Numbered from the stretch's first letter, positions 34,201 through 45,973 are shown. The stretch is DNA of 64,000 nt from Gautieria morchelliformis (GCA_015179125.1 WHVA01000486.1:1-64000), one strand, 5' to 3'. Translations and numbers: made by a program. Notes: generated from the letters alone by a model not told the origin.

Positions 34201-35591
34201 AGTTAGTGGCTCGGAATTACTGGTGGCCTCAGATGTCCCGCTACATTGGACAGTATGTGAAGACATGTGACCTTTGTCTCCGAACCAAAGCACAATGACA
34301 TCCGCCCCTCGGAGAACTTGTTCCGCTCCTGATTCCCGAATCCTGCTGGGACACCATCAGTGTTGACTTCATCGTTGAACTCCCAGGATCTCATGGCTAC
34401 GACGCGATCATGAACGTCGTGGACTCGGTAAGCAAGGTGTCCCACTTCATTCTGACGCACATGACGATCACAGCCCTCAGAGCGGCCCGCCTGTTCCTTG
34501 CACATGTCTGGAAGTTGCATGGGCTCCCGAAGCAAGTTGTTTCCGACCGAGGTCCGCACTTTGTCGTGGAACTGACTCAGGAGCTCTACCGCCTGCTCAG
34601 CATAAAGCTGGCTACCACCACGGCGTACCATCCACAGGGTGACGGACAGACGGAATGGGTCAATCAGGAGTTGGAGCAATATCTCCACCTCTTTGTCAAT
34701 GAGAGGCAGGATGACTGGGATGAGTTACTTCCTCTGGCGGAATTCCAATACAACAACCATGTACATTCCGCCACACAACAGACTCCCTTCATGCTTGACT
34801 CCGGACGACACCTGCGGATGGGCTTCGAACCACGCCAGGCTGAGTCCCGACTCGAGACAGTCAATGAGTTCCGAGACCGCATGGACTCCACCCTTTCGGA
34901 AGCCAAGTCGGCCCTTGCGAAGGCCAAGGATGACATGGCAAGGTACTACAACCAACGCTGGGTTCCTGCCCCGGAGTACCAAGTCGGAGACAAGGTGTAT
35001 CTAGATGCAAGTGACATCCGCACCACGCGCCCTTCGCAGAAGCTTGCCCACCGCTACCTTGGGCCCTTCACAGTGATGCGGAGGGTTGGACGGAATGCAT
35101 ACCGCCTGCGACTTCCGATGTCCATGTCCCGCCTCCACCCCGTCTTCAACGTGGTGAAGTTACTCCCTACTCTTGAGGACCCAATTCCAGGTCGGAAGGC
35201 TCGTCCACCACCTCCACCGGAAATTGTAGATGGGGAAGAGCACTATGTGGTGGAATGGATCCTGGACCGCCGGTTTGTGCGAGGACGACTCCAATTCCTT
35301 GTGAAATGGGAAGGGTATGGGTATGAGGAGAATTCGTGGGTCCCAGAGCAAGATGTCTCCGCTCCAGACAAACTCGGCGAGTTCTATAGGACACACCCTG
35401 GTGCCCCTCGCCAAATCCGCTCACTCGCATTTCAATCCCTCGTGTCCCGTGCTTCGAGGACGCAGCACGCTAGAGGGGGGGTGATGTCAGGGGACACCCT
35501 GTTTTCCATTTCCAGTTCTGACACCACACCCAGTTCCAACTCCATTTCGGACTCCACTTCCGGTTCCAATTCCATCTCCGCCTCCGCTTGA
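31290..35591 (+). pseudogene. CCHC, protease, RT, RNase H, integrase and chromodomain region of F1
   Basis: CFQCRKPGHYAREC is the CCHC knuckle. VDCGATGQFID is the protease active-site region. YRALNAITIKNRYPIP and YLDDILIF (near 33036-33060) are RT landmarks. EIHDKEMLAIIRALEEWRHF and IWTDHKNLEYF are RNase H, and VDFIVELPGSHGYDAIMNVV is the integrase core. LQFLVKWEGYGYEENSWVPE (near 35290-35350) is a canonical chromodomain. The last frame runs about 107 bases into the 3' LTR, giving a Ser/Asp-rich tail. Several breaks are present. Confidence 0.92.
35472..35484 (+). promoter_or_regulatory. Polypurine tract of F1
   Basis: AGAGGGGGGGTGA directly precedes the 3' LTR. The same tract precedes the 3' LTR of element E (44183-44195). 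Confidence 0.8.
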
Positions 35592-35974
35592 GGAAATGAT
35601 TCCGCTTCTGGGCGACCTTCCACCAGTTCTGTTGGCTTTGCCAGTTCCACTCCAATTTCCGACTTCCGCTCTCGGAACAGTGTCGGAAATCAAGCAACTC
35701 GCCTAATAGGTGGCATCAAGGGTCGATCAAGGGTCAGGGAGGTCAGGGGGATGCAGGGTTGATGGCGGGTGTCAAGTGTTGTCCCTGGCTGCGCAGTGTA
35801 GTATAATATGGGCTCGCTGACATTGGGGGTCCTTAGACTTTTCTCTTTGGATTTCCCCTTGTCAGGTGAGAATCCCCTCTCTTGTATACTCAGTTCATTT
35901 ATACATACTTTGGATTTCCCCTTGTCAGTTGTGTGGTAGTGTGACCTCCACAACCAGCCAGGGTTGCCCTTACA
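35485..35974 (+). repeat. 3' LTR of F1 (490 bp)
   Basis: It starts TGTCAGGGGACA and ends CCCTTACA, with the TATAATA box and the AGACTTTT primer word. It contains two copies of a TTTGGATTTCCCCTTGTCA word about 60 bases apart; the 5' LTR has only one. Confidence 0.92.
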
Positions 35975-35975
35975 A

Positions 35976-36138
35976 TATGGCTTCTAAAATAATTCCGCAG
36001 TCCACAGATAGTAGTGATTTGGGTACTTAGTTGGGTCAATGGATCCTCCTCGAGGTGTTTCGCTCGAGGAGGATCGATTGACACAACTAAGTATCTGAAT
36101 CACTACTATCTGTGGACTGCGGAATCTTAGGAGCCATA
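35976..36138. mobile_element. Foldback MITE-like element, 163 bp
   Basis: Almost the whole segment is one inverted repeat. TATGGCTYCTAA and TTAGGAGCCATA form the ends. CCGCAGTCCACAGATAGTAG and its complement form the stem. GATCCTCCTCGAG (36042-36054) and CTCGAGGAGGATC (36063-36075) flank an 8-base loop. TA at both ends suggests a TA target duplication, as in Tc1/mariner-type MITEs. It sits one base after the F1 3' LTR. There is no coding capacity. Confidence 0.8.
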
Positions 36139-36245
36139 AGTCAGAACAGCAGTGTAATATAGATGGAATGGGTGGGTGCATAGATGCAATAGGTCCAAAT
36201 TTGAGGGATGCATAGATACAATGGCTGCAAATTTGGGGGCACATA
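36139..36245. repeat. About 33-bp tandem units preceding an F'-type LTR
   Basis: These are the same units as at 24740-24826 (GCATAGATACAATGG and CAAATTTGGGGGCACATAT blocks). Confidence 0.55.
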
Positions 36246-37430
36246 TGTCAGGGGACACCCCCTTTTCCAGTTCTGACACCACTCTAAGTTACACTCACTC
36301 CACTCCCAACTCCACTTCCACTCCCAGAAGCATTTCTGCTAGCTTCACTTGCTTCTCGGCTTTTTCACTTCTGCTTTTGGAACAATTTTTGAAGTGAAGC
36401 AACCTGTGTAGTTGTTACGACGGTTCATTTCCAACTTCCAACCCTCAGTTCTGCAACACCTTCTGCCCCTCCGATATTTCCGACATTCCGCCCCTTGTAC
36501 ATTTCCCTTGTTCTTTCGACTCTATTACTCGGACCCACTGGACCCACCTCACCGTTCATCAAGACCATATGTCTGGTCACCCTTGTAGTTCGTTGTCAGA
36601 TATGTTTTCCCGACCCCTTGTTCTTTGTCATTGTTCTACCTTACCCTGAACCCCCCTTGTAGTCCCATTGTTCCCAATTAGTTAGTTCCCACGCATTGTC
36701 TACTCGACTTCCGCTTCCCCCGGAATTTGCTTACTACCATATCATTACTTGTTGTCTCTTGTCTCAGCTCTTTGTATAAAAACCTGTCATGTATATCTCT
36801 TATTCTGCAATCAGATAATCGCCTTCAATACTTGATTTCCTTCGCTCCATCTCCTGTTCTTAGTACAGCGAGTCTAGCAAGATCTCAGTCTCTCTCTCCG
36901 CCTTCCGTCTTCCGCCTTCCGCCTCAGTTCCGACTCAAGTTCCGACCAACCTTTGGTTCAGTACTTTCCGCCTTCCGACTCAGTTCCGAAATAATTAGGA
37001 CGATAGTTCATTGGGGGCGCAACCTACAAGTTGAAGCTGCGGTCCTTTCGAGTTCCGACTTAGTGGAAATTTCGATATGTAACAGTAGTATGTGGCATCC
37101 AGGGTCAGTTAGGGGTCAGGGAGGCCAGGGGTGGGGAGGGCAGGGGAGGGTTGGGTTGCAGGTGATTACTGATCAATGGCCCGGCTGTGGTCAAGTGTAG
37201 TATAACACAGGCTTGCTATCAGAGGGGATCCTTAGACTTTTCTCTTTGGATTTACCCTCTGTCAGGTGAGGTTCCTGTCAAGATTGGATTTGGGTGTTTA
37301 GTATCGTGTGTCAGCAAGTACCAGATATGCAAACACTGTGAATTCCTGAATAGACTGGTGGGCTGTGTCAGCAAGGCATGTGCAAGTGGAAAGGGGTAGT
37401 GTCCATATAAGGGCAATCTAGACAGACGCT
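36246..37430 (+). repeat. F'-type LTR split by a solo LTR
   Basis: 36246-36412 and 37085 to about 37430 are colinear with the F'-type LTR at 24827-25300. The middle is occupied by a G-family solo LTR. TATAACA lies 33 bases before AGACTTTTCTC, as in the other F and F' LTRs. Confidence 0.7.
36413..37084 (+). mobile_element. Solo LTR of family G (element D type), target duplication GTAGT
   Basis: The 672-bp unit starts TGTTACGA and ends TGTAACA, with GTAGT at 36408-36412 and 37085-37089. It is closely similar to the D LTR at 18076-18729, including TGTATAAA and the CTGCAATCAGATAATC block. TTCCG words are again frequent. Confidence 0.92.
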
Positions 37431-38009
37431 CTACACTCAAGCGGCAAACTGGCGAAGGGGGATCCAAAGAGAAAACTGTAAGGAACTCCTTAACCAGCTG
37501 GCTACTACCATAAGCTGCGGGCATGCTAGCTGGTCGCCAAATGTGTGAGTTACATAAGCAATCACACCAGTGATAACAGGGCCAGAATGATAAGACAGGA
37601 ATGATGTCCGAAGTGGCTGGCACAGGAAGGGAAATAAACAGAACACAAGACAGGAGGGTGCTGGGAGAGGCTCAGGGGCCACGAATCACATGTTGTGATA
37701 AAGTGCATACCACGGTAATGTGAAATATGTGATAATGCATATGGCGATAATGTGCAATCTGTGATAATGCACATCATGATAATGCATATAGCGACAATGC
37801 AGATTGCAATAATGCATCAGCAATAATGCACATGGCAATAAAGCAGTGTGTGATTGGGGTTCCCCTGACAGTCCAGATCATAAGCACTAACAAGTACAAA
37901 AATAGAATCTATTAAACAATGAGACAAATGAAAATAAATCTGTATGTGAAAACACTGTTACACTGGAAATAGATGCATCCCCTAACATCTCCTAGCAGAA
38001 GGGAGATCC
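37431..38009. other. Unassigned stretch with a minisatellite
   Basis: No gene is seen. GATCCAAAGAGAAAACTGTAAGG near 37470 is an inverted piece of the F-type leader (also at 38008-38030), so parts are F'-related debris. The minisatellite is listed separately. Confidence 0.4.
37694..37846 (+). repeat. Degenerate minisatellite, about 15-16 bp unit
   Basis: About ten tandem units follow the pattern RTGATAATGCAYATNN (variants GATAATGTGCAATCT, GACAATGCAGATTGC, AATAATGCACATGGC). It occurs once in the window. Confidence 0.75.
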
Positions 38010-38310
38010 AAAGAGAAAACTCTAGGGATTACCCACTGCCAAGATAATATATACTACTTGACCATACTCAGGGCCATACTCAGTACTCACCAGCAGCCTT
38101 GCCCTCCCCTGCCTCCCAGAAAGCTCCCTAATCCTGGATGTTATGTGGCAAGCAAGCTGCTTCACTTCTGGTGTTGTTCCAAGAGCAGGAGTGCAGAAGT
38201 GGAGTGGAAGCTGTGGGGCATTCATGAGTGGTGTGAATCTTCCAGAAGTGGAGGTGGAAATGGGTGTGGAACTGTGGAACCAGGAGTGGGAAAGGGGATG
38301 TCCCCTAACA
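38010..38310 (-). repeat. Old F'-type LTR (minus)
   Basis: It opens with a GATCCAAAGAGAAAAC block (complement of the F leader) and closes with GGGGATGTCCCCTAACA, the inverted F-type 5' end. It is diverged, with no target duplication seen. The stretch 38311-38845 after it shows nothing recognisable. Confidence 0.55.
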
Positions 38311-38845
38311 AACAAGCCACTTGTCCACCTAAAGAGTCATTAATACATTGCATAATGCCATTAGACTTCAAGTTGTAGTGACATTGACATTAGACTTGAC
38401 TTGTAATGGCCTTAGTTAGTTCATGAAATAAACATAGTACATTATCAATTGAAAGCCCTATTCCAGTGCCAATCCTTTGAATTTCATGGAAGGTCTCCAG
38501 TGACAGGACACCCTGAGATATCTCAGCTGTAGCAGATACCTTGCTGCAAACTATCCCAATGACTATAACATTGTAAGTGCTGACCCTTAATTTGTGTAAC
38601 ATGGCTTACACTCATTTACACTGTTCCTGAAAAGCTCTCACAGCCGCATTTTGCATGAAGAATAATCATGTGACTGTGACCAAATGCAGGGCATGTCTTA
38701 AATATGTTGGGTGCATTTATGCTCCTGCACCAAAATCAAGCATAATATATTCAATTTATTGTATGGTGTTTCAATCTCTTCTCACATTGTTCTTGTACCA
38801 TGCATCCACTTCTCTGATTATTTTCGAAATTTTCCAGTCACTCCC

Positions 38846-39308
38846 TGTCAGGGGACACCCTGTTTTCCATTTCCAGTTCCGACTCCATTTCCGAAGACGC
38901 TTCCGATTCCGATTCCATCTCCGCCTCCGCTCTCGGAAATGTTTCCGCTTCTGGGAGAACTTCCACCAGTTCTGTTCGCCTTCCCAGTTCCACTCCAATT
39001 TCTGAGTTCCACCCTCGGAACAGTGTCGGAAATCAAGCGACTCGCGTAATAGGTGACATCAAGGGTCGATCAAGGGTCAGGGAGGTGCAGGGTTGATGGC
39101 GGGTGCCAAGTGTTGTCCCTGGCTGCGCAGCGTAGTATAATACGGGCTCGCTGACATTGGGGGTCCTTAGACTTTTCTCTTTGGATTTCCCCTTGTCAGG
39201 TGAGAATCCCCTCTCTTGTATGCTCTGTTCATTTATACAGACTTTGGATTTCCCCTTGTCAGTTGTGTGGTAGTGTGATCTCCACAACTAGCCAGGGTTG
39301 CCCTTACA
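38846..39308 (+). mobile_element. Solo LTR of family F (463 bp)
   Basis: It starts TGTCAGGGGACACC and ends GCCCTTACA, with the TATAATA box and AGACTTTT word conserved. The flanks (CTCCC and CATGA) do not match, so it may be the product of recombination between elements. Confidence 0.88.
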
Positions 39309-39974
39309 CATGAGTCACATCTAAGAATAAGATACACCCTTATTCTTAAAGAGGATTAGCTCAACACAGCCTTTCATTGGTAAGAGGCCCCTCAGCCAAT
39401 GATACGCCAGAGTCCGAGCATGAGTCACGTGCCGAGCCAGGCTCTGAGTCATGCAGGAGTCATTTCCCTAGTCACAAGACTTTGGACTAATAATACTCCA
39501 GCTTGGCAGTGAGTCATGACCCTAATTCTATTTTAGGAGTGTAGTCATGGCACAGCACAGCCTAGCATAGCCTTGTTGCTATGGTAGCATAGGTTGGGCT
39601 GAGTCTGTATTGCACAAACTGTGTTGTGGAGGCTTGGGAATAAATTGCTATTTCCAGAGTGCTGAGTCCGAACCGGTAGGTTGGCCAGAGTTTGTGGGTG
39701 CGTAAGTGTCCACAGGCTCGAGTTCGGGCTCCCGCGCGTCGGAGTTTGAATAAACAGAGTTGTGGATACATGTGGATTCATAACTCTGCTGCAACAGAAT
39801 AGAAGTGTTTTGAGCCAAAGACTTCATTAAAAATGGCGAAAAATGGTAGGAAATTAGAGGAGGTTTAAATAGTTCATCCCCAATGATAGCAATACCAGTA
39901 TGCTATTTTAAGGTCACTATTTCGAAAATACATCGAAAATATTCTGTTTGCCCAGCAAAGCTAGATCCCATACA
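39309..39974 (-). repeat. Repeat family I, copy 2 (minus)
   Basis: The reverse complement aligns with 27510-27850. No coding region is supported; the 39545-39781 minus frame is chance or decayed. It stops where the element E stub begins. Confidence 0.5.
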
Positions 39975-40006
39975 GGGACCATGCCATTGAGTTGGAGCCT
40001 GGGTCA

Positions 40007-41281
40007 TGTCATGATGCGTTTATCTCCCATACTTAGAAGCTCAGTTTTTCCTATTTTCTCACCCCACCTTCGTGTTCGTTCCGATCACCATTGTTATGTT
40101 TGGCAACCAACTCTCGCTGTTCGCGCCAACTACCATAGCCGCACCGTCAAACGCACTATCGATGTCCTGGGACTGACTCGGCAGTCATCACTGGGCCTAC
40201 CACATCCTCTGCTCGACCCTCTTCCGATGGTGTCCTAATAGTTGGGTTGTCATGACCTGTGCATTTCCTGCACCTTGGTATCCCTATTTTCCCTTTCGCT
40301 ACTCCTCCTCAGTATTCGCTCGGCTTCGCCCTCCACCTCGACCTCTCCTCCCCTATGTCACCTCTGTTCGCCCTTCCTTGCATTTCGCCGAACGGCTATT
40401 CGCTGCTCGCATCATTCGCCAGCAGGCACACCATCAAATACGATCGATACCATTCACCCGGCATGATGGTTCATCATTAACCCCATCGCCTTCTTAATCC
40501 AACCCCATTGGGTGTTCGTATGGTCAAAGTATGTTCGCAGGACATCCCCCCCATAAGCCGTGTGGAATCAACCCAGTAGACCAAGAGTCCGTGCAGGGTA
40601 GCATGTACGCAGGTCCCAAGACATGGTTTTGTCCATAAGTGCCTTCGCCACCTCTACTCTCCGTCGTTTCATGTTCTCCCTCTTCTTACATTCTATTGTA
40701 TGTTTATTTCATCTATGTTGTATCATGGCTGCGCACCCCTATCCAACCCTGACTTGTGACGGCCTCTTTCCTATTCGCTGATACCTTACGAGCATTCGAT
40801 ATAAGTAGTTTACATTTGCATGTATATTCCCCAGTTCAATTATCATACGTCGTCCATCTTGTGCAAACTTGACCTCGCTGTGATCATCATCTTGAGCCTC
40901 TCCTTGAAGGTTTCTATCTTCAACCAGCCAAGGACTTAGGCATCACTGGTGAGTTCTCATACTTCATCTTCGTTACCTTAGCCTTCGAACTATTTTCTGT
41001 GCTGTTGGCAAAGGGCTCTGAAGGAGCACCTTCGCCAGCGAAGGGACCGTCGAAACTTAGACAGCCCTTCCGCGATATCTTGCACGCTACGTCGTCAAGT
41101 GCTGCAAGCTATTTCGCTACAACTGTAGATAGGGTGAGCCCCAGTTAGGCAAACCCTCTTATCTTGTGAACATTCATTGGTTCACCTATTCGCCTAATGG
41201 CATACTTATTTGCACAAGTTATTCGGGCATTCGCTGTGTTCACTAATACACGATATTAACGCCTAAAACCCAATCTTCACA
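40007..41281 (+). mobile_element. Solo LTR of family S, copy 3 (1275 bp, target duplication GGTCA)
   Basis: It starts TGTCATGATG and ends CTTCACA, with GGTCA at 40002-40006 and 41282-41286. It has two 5' units starting TGTCATGA (40007 and 40248, 241 bp apart). The body matches 23555-24581. TTCGC words are frequent. Confidence 0.92.
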
Positions 41282-44100
41282 GGTCAAAGCCCACCAACTG
41301 CAAGGTCTACCCGCTGTCGCCCAGAGAGCAGGTAGAGCTCAATGCATTCCTCGCGGAGAACCTCCATACTGGGAGGATCCACCCCTCTAAGTCACCCATG
41401 GCATCTCCAGTGTCCTTCATCAAGAAGAAGGACGGCTCACTCAGACTTGTGCAGGATTACCTGGCCTTGAATGCGATCACGATCAAGAACTGGTACCCCA
41501 TTCCACTCATTTCCGAACTGATCACACAACTCCATGGTGCAAGGTACTTCACTAAGCTGGATGTCCGCTGGGGTTTCAACAATGTCGGATCCGTGAGGGA
41601 GACGAGTGGAAGGCTGCATTCCGCACCAACCGAGGGCTCTTTGAGCCACAGGTCATGTTCTTTGGCCTCACCAACAGTCCTGCCATGTTCCAGACGATGA
41701 TGAATGACATCTTCCGCGACATGATAGCGGAAGAGGTTGTCTGCATCTACCTTGATGACATCCTCATCTTCACGAAAACAATCCTGGAGCATTGGGAGGT
41801 CGTGCGGAGAGTGCTGGAATGGCTCTGGGAATACAACCAGTGCCTCAAGCTGGAGAAGTGCGAATTTGAGTGGACGTGGATAGAGTATCTTGGGGTAATC
41901 GTGTCGGAAGGAAAGGTGGAAATGGACCCAGTCAAGGTTTCTGGTGTGTCGGAATGGCCTATGCTGCGGAACAAGAAGGAAGTCCAGTCCTTCATCGGGT
42001 TTGTCAATTTCTACCGGCGGTTCATCAAGGACTTCTCCTGCCATGCCCGTGCCCTCTTTGACCTCACCAAGAAGGAAGTTGGATGGTGGTGGGGAGAGCC
42101 GGAACAGGCCTCCTTTGACAAACTCAAGGAGCTGATCACTTCTGCTCTGGTCCTGATATTTCCCGACAACTCTCGCCCTTATCGAGTCGAAGCGGATTCT
42201 TCCGACACAGCCACCGGAGCGGTCTTGTCGCAGCAGCCATCAGAAGATGATGGCATGTGGCATCCGATTGCCTTCTTCTCCAAGAGCCTTACTCCGGTGG
42301 AGCGGAACTATGAGATCCATGACAAGGAAAAGCTGGCGATCATCTGAGCGCTGGAGGAGTGGCGACACTTCCTCGAGGGGGCTCCGTGTCCGTTCGAGAT
42401 CTGGATGGACCACAAAAACCTTGAGTACTTCCGCACATCCAAGAAGTTGAACCGACGACAAGCATGGTGGTCCCTACACCTGTCTCGGTTTGACTTCATG
42501 CTCCATCACCGCCCCGGCCGCACCATGGGCAAGCCCGATTCCCTATCCCGCCATGCGGATCATGGAAGCGGAAGTGGAGACAATGCTGACATGACATTGC
42601 TCTGCCCAAGCCTCTTTGCAGTCCGTGTGCTCGAAGGAGTGACTGCCATTGGGGCGGAAGTGGAAATGCTCTGGGACATCCAGAGGCAGTACCAGAATGG
42701 AGAGAAGGAGGAATCTGTGGTGAAGGTGGTGGAGGAGCTGCGGAAAGGGCATTCACGGTCAGTACGGGCAGCGGAGTGGTCAGAGCATGATGGGTTGCTC
42801 CACTTCAGGGGCAAGGTCTATGTTCCAGATGGGGTGAACCTCCACCGCCATATCGTGTCCCAACACCATGATACCCGGGTCGCAGGGCATGCTGGGAGGT
42901 GGAAGACGCTGGAGTTAGTGGCTCAGAACTATTGGTGGCCTCAGATGTCCCGCTACATTGGACAGTACGTGAAGATGTGCGACCTTTGTCTCTGGACCAA
43001 AGCACAGTGACATCCACCTATCGGAGAGCTTGTTCCACTCCCAATTCTAGAGTCCCGCTGGGACACCATCAGTGTCAACTTCATTGTCGAACTCCCAGAG
43101 TCTCACGGCTACGACGCAATCATGAATGTCATGGACTCAGTAAGCAAGATGTCCCACTTCATTCCAACACACATGATGATCACCACTCTTGGAGCGGCCG
43201 GCCTGTTCCTTGCGCATGTCTGGAAGCTGCATGGGCTCCCAAAGCAAGTCGTTTCCAACCGAGGTCCACAGTTCATCACAGAACTGACACGAGAGCTCTA
43301 CCACCTGCTCGGAATAAAGCTGGCTGCCACCACAGCATACCATCCGCAGGGTGACGGACAGACGGAATGGGGCAATAAGGAACTGGAGCAATATCTCCAC
43401 CTCTTTGTCAATGAGAGGCAGGATGACTGGGACGAGCTACTTCCACTGGCGGAATTCCAATACAACAACCATGTACATTCCACCACGCAGCAGACTCCCT
43501 TCATGCTTGACTCCAGACAACACCCACGGATGGGCTTCAAGCCACACCTGGCAGAGTCCCGACTCGAGACAGTCAATGAGTTCCAAGACTGCATGGACTC
43601 CACCCTGTCAGAAGCCAAGTCTGCCCTTGCAAAGGCCAAGGATGACATGGCAAGGTACTACAACCAACGCCGGGTTCCTGCCCCAGAGTACCAAGTCAGA
43701 GACGAGGTGTATTTAGACGCAAGTGACATCTGCACCACACATCCTTCGCAGAAGCTTGCCCACCACTACCTTGGGCCCTTCACAGTGATGCGGAGGGTTG
43801 GACAGAACATGTACCGCCTCCGACTTCCGAGCTCCATGTCCCGCCTCCACCCTGTCTTCAATGTAGTGAAGTTACTCCCTGCGCTTGAGGACCCAATTCC
43901 AGGTCAGAAGGCTCGTCCGCCACCTCCCCCAGAAATATAGATGGGGAAGAGCACTATGTGGTGGAACGAATCCTTGACAGCCGGTTTGTGCGAGGACGAC
44001 TCCAATTCGTCGTGAAATGGGAAGGATATGGGTATGAGGAGAATTCGTGGGTCCCAGAGCAAGATGTCTCCACTCTGGACAAACTCCGTGAGTTCTATAG
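41282..44100 (+). pseudogene. RT, RNase H, integrase and chromodomain region of element E
   Basis: The landmarks are those of F1: YLDDILIF near 41750, EIHDKEKLAII near 42320, the integrase zinc region and core near 42900-43200 (CDLCLWTKAQ, then SHGYDAIMNVM), the YHPQGDGQTEWGN segment near 43350 and a chromodomain with VVKWEGYGYEENSWVPE near 44010-44060. It is a fossil. Confidence 0.9.
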
Positions 44101-44195
44101 GACACACCCTGGTGCCCCTCGCCGAATCCGTTCACTGGCCTTTCAATCCCTCGTGTCCCATGCTTTGAGGACGCAGCACGCTAGAGGGGGGGTGA

Positions 44196-44667
44196 TGTCA
44201 GGGGACACCCTGTTTCCCATTTCCAGTTCCGACTCCATTTCCAACTCCGGTTCCAGTTCCGATTCCATCTCCGCTTCCGCTTTCGGAAATGATTCCGCTT
44301 CTGGCAGAACTTCCACCAGTTCTGTTCACTTCGCCAATTCCGCTCCATTTTCCGACTTCCGCTCTCAGAACAGTGTCAGAAGTCAAGCGACTCATGTAAC
44401 AGGTGACATCAAGGGTCGATCAAGGGTCAGGGAGGTCAGGGGGATGCAGGGTTGATGGCGAGTGCCAAGTGTTGTCCCTGGCTGCGGAGCGTAGTATAAT
44501 ACGGGCTCGCTGACATTGGGGGTCCTTAGACCTTTCTCTTTGGATTTCCCCTTGTCAGGTGAGAATCCCCTCTCTTGTATACTCAGTTCATTTATACATA
44601 ATTTGGATTTCCCCTTGTCAGTTGTGTGGTAGTGTGGTCTCCACAACCAGCCAGGGTTGCCCTTACA
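44196..44667 (+). repeat. 3' LTR of element E (472 bp, family F)
   Basis: It starts TGTCAGGGGACACC and ends CCCTTACA, with the TATAATA box and an AGACCTTTCTC variant of the primer word. It ends at a junction with the inverted F-family fragment (44668-45758). Confidence 0.9.
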
Positions 44668-45758
44668 GGGAGCCCGTGCGATTTCCAGACATTCCCAAGG
44701 AACAGTCGGGCCGCCCCGAGGGCTGTTACTGTGGTCATGGTCAGGACGAAGTGGGACCTCTTGCTCACTAGGTCCACCACACACATGACCACATCATACC
44801 CATGGGATTCCGGCAGTTCAACGATGAAGTCTACGCTAACAGTATCCCACCGGGATTTGGGAACTGGGAGCGGAACTAGCTCACCCGTCAGGGGTCGGCG
44901 TTGGGCCTTGGTGCGTGGGCAGAGGTCACAGGCCCTTGCATACTGGCCGATGTACCACGACATCTGTGGCCACCAATAGTTCTGTGCTACCAGTTCCAAC
45001 GTCTTCCACCTCCCGGCATGCCCGGCTACCCGAGTGCCATGGTGCTGGGACACAATTCGGCACCGGAGGTCATGCGTGTCTGGGACATAGATCTTTCCCC
45101 GGAATTGCAACAGCCCGTTTCTCTCCGACCACCCGGCACTTCGCACCGAGCTGGAGTGCCCCTTCCGAAGTTCTTCCACTGCCTTCACAACCGACTCCTT
45201 GCTTCCCCCATCTCAGAAACCCCTGCGGATGTCTCGGAGGATGTCGGCTTCTTCACCGACAGCCGTCACTCCTTCGAGCACCCGGACTGCAAAGAGCTCG
45301 GGACGGAGCAGCGTCAGGTCAGCATTGTCTCCACTCCCAGAGTCATGGTCTGCATGTCGGGACAGGGCATCCGGTTTACCCATGGACTTTCCCGGCCGGT
45401 GGTGCAACTCGAAGTCGAACCGAGACAAGGAGAGGGACCACCGGGCTTGCCTTCGGTTGAGTTTCTTAGACGTGCGGAAGTACTCCAAGTTTTTGTGGTC
45501 TGTCCAGATCTTGACTCGGCTGTGAGCTCCTTCAAGGAAGTGCCGCCACTCTTCTAATGCCTGGATGATCGCCAGCATCTCTTTGTCATGGATATCATAA
45601 TTCCATTCGACGGGGCTCAGACTCTTGGAGAAATAGGTGATCGGGTGCCACTTCTCGTCTTGCCGAGATTGCTGGGACAGGACAGCCCCAGTAGCCGCGT
45701 CGGACGAGTCGGCTTCTACTCAGAAAGGGCGGAGGTCATCTGGGAATACCAGGATCAG
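44668..45758 (-). mobile_element. F-family pol fragment, inverted (integrase and RNase H)
   Basis: On the minus strand the RNase H part (LAIIQALEEWRHFLEGA and KIWTDHKNLEYFRTSK, near 45470-45578) is followed by the integrase zinc region (CDLCPRTKAQ) and core (VDFIVELPESHGYDVVMCVV, near 44800). It is homologous to F1 and E but less similar to either than they are to each other, so it is another subfamily. Both ends are junctions with other elements. Confidence 0.88.
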
Positions 45759-45973
45759 TGTAAAGGATGTCGATCTTAAGGCCTTGTATCACAAGGGCAC
45801 AACAGAACTTGACCAATGAGTGGTATTCTGAATGCTACGTAGTGACAGGTAAGAGTAAGATGCGATGGGGGCCGCTGGCCGGTTCCCACGCATAAACTAT
45901 ACAGTGGGTCCCTAAGGGGCCCACTGGGATTATGTAATAACTAATGTACATGTAGATACACAGGTTATTTACA
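45759..45973 (-). repeat. 3' LTR of element C (215 bp)
   Basis: TGTAAAG...TTTACA on the plus strand, next to a CCCTCCCCCTC tract (complement of the polypurine tract). It matches 8300-8513 and 63205-63418. Confidence 0.9.

Larger units (their letters stand above)
29317..35974 (+). mobile_element. Element F1: Ty3/Gypsy chromovirus with both LTRs
   Basis: The parts are the 5' LTR (29317-29743), primer-binding site (29748-29755), gag (about 29930-30600), a reversed solo LTR of the same family (30770-31249), CCHC region (about 31330-31380), protease (about 31800-32100), RT (about 32640-33080), RNase H (about 33420-33830), integrase (about 34100-34900), chromodomain (about 35220-35400), polypurine tract (35472-35484) and 3' LTR (35485-35974). 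The LTRs differ at roughly a dozen or more positions by eye and in length (427 against 490 bp), so the insertion is not recent. The flanks do not match. It is broken, with about five breaks. Confidence 0.93.
39975..44667 (+). mobile_element. Element E: F-family chromovirus fossil containing a solo S LTR
   Basis: A short stub (39975-40006) and 41282-43955 match F1 from just before the RT to the chromodomain. The polypurine tract (44183-44195) and a 3' LTR (44196-44667) follow. The 5' LTR, gag and protease are absent. The solo S LTR (40007-41281) separates the stub from the rest and is flanked by GGTCA. It is broken, with several breaks, and older than the S insertion. Confidence 0.92.

Noticed and set aside
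37694-37846. CRISPR array
   Set aside because: Units are contiguous 15-16 bp repeats without unique spacers, in a eukaryotic repeat region.
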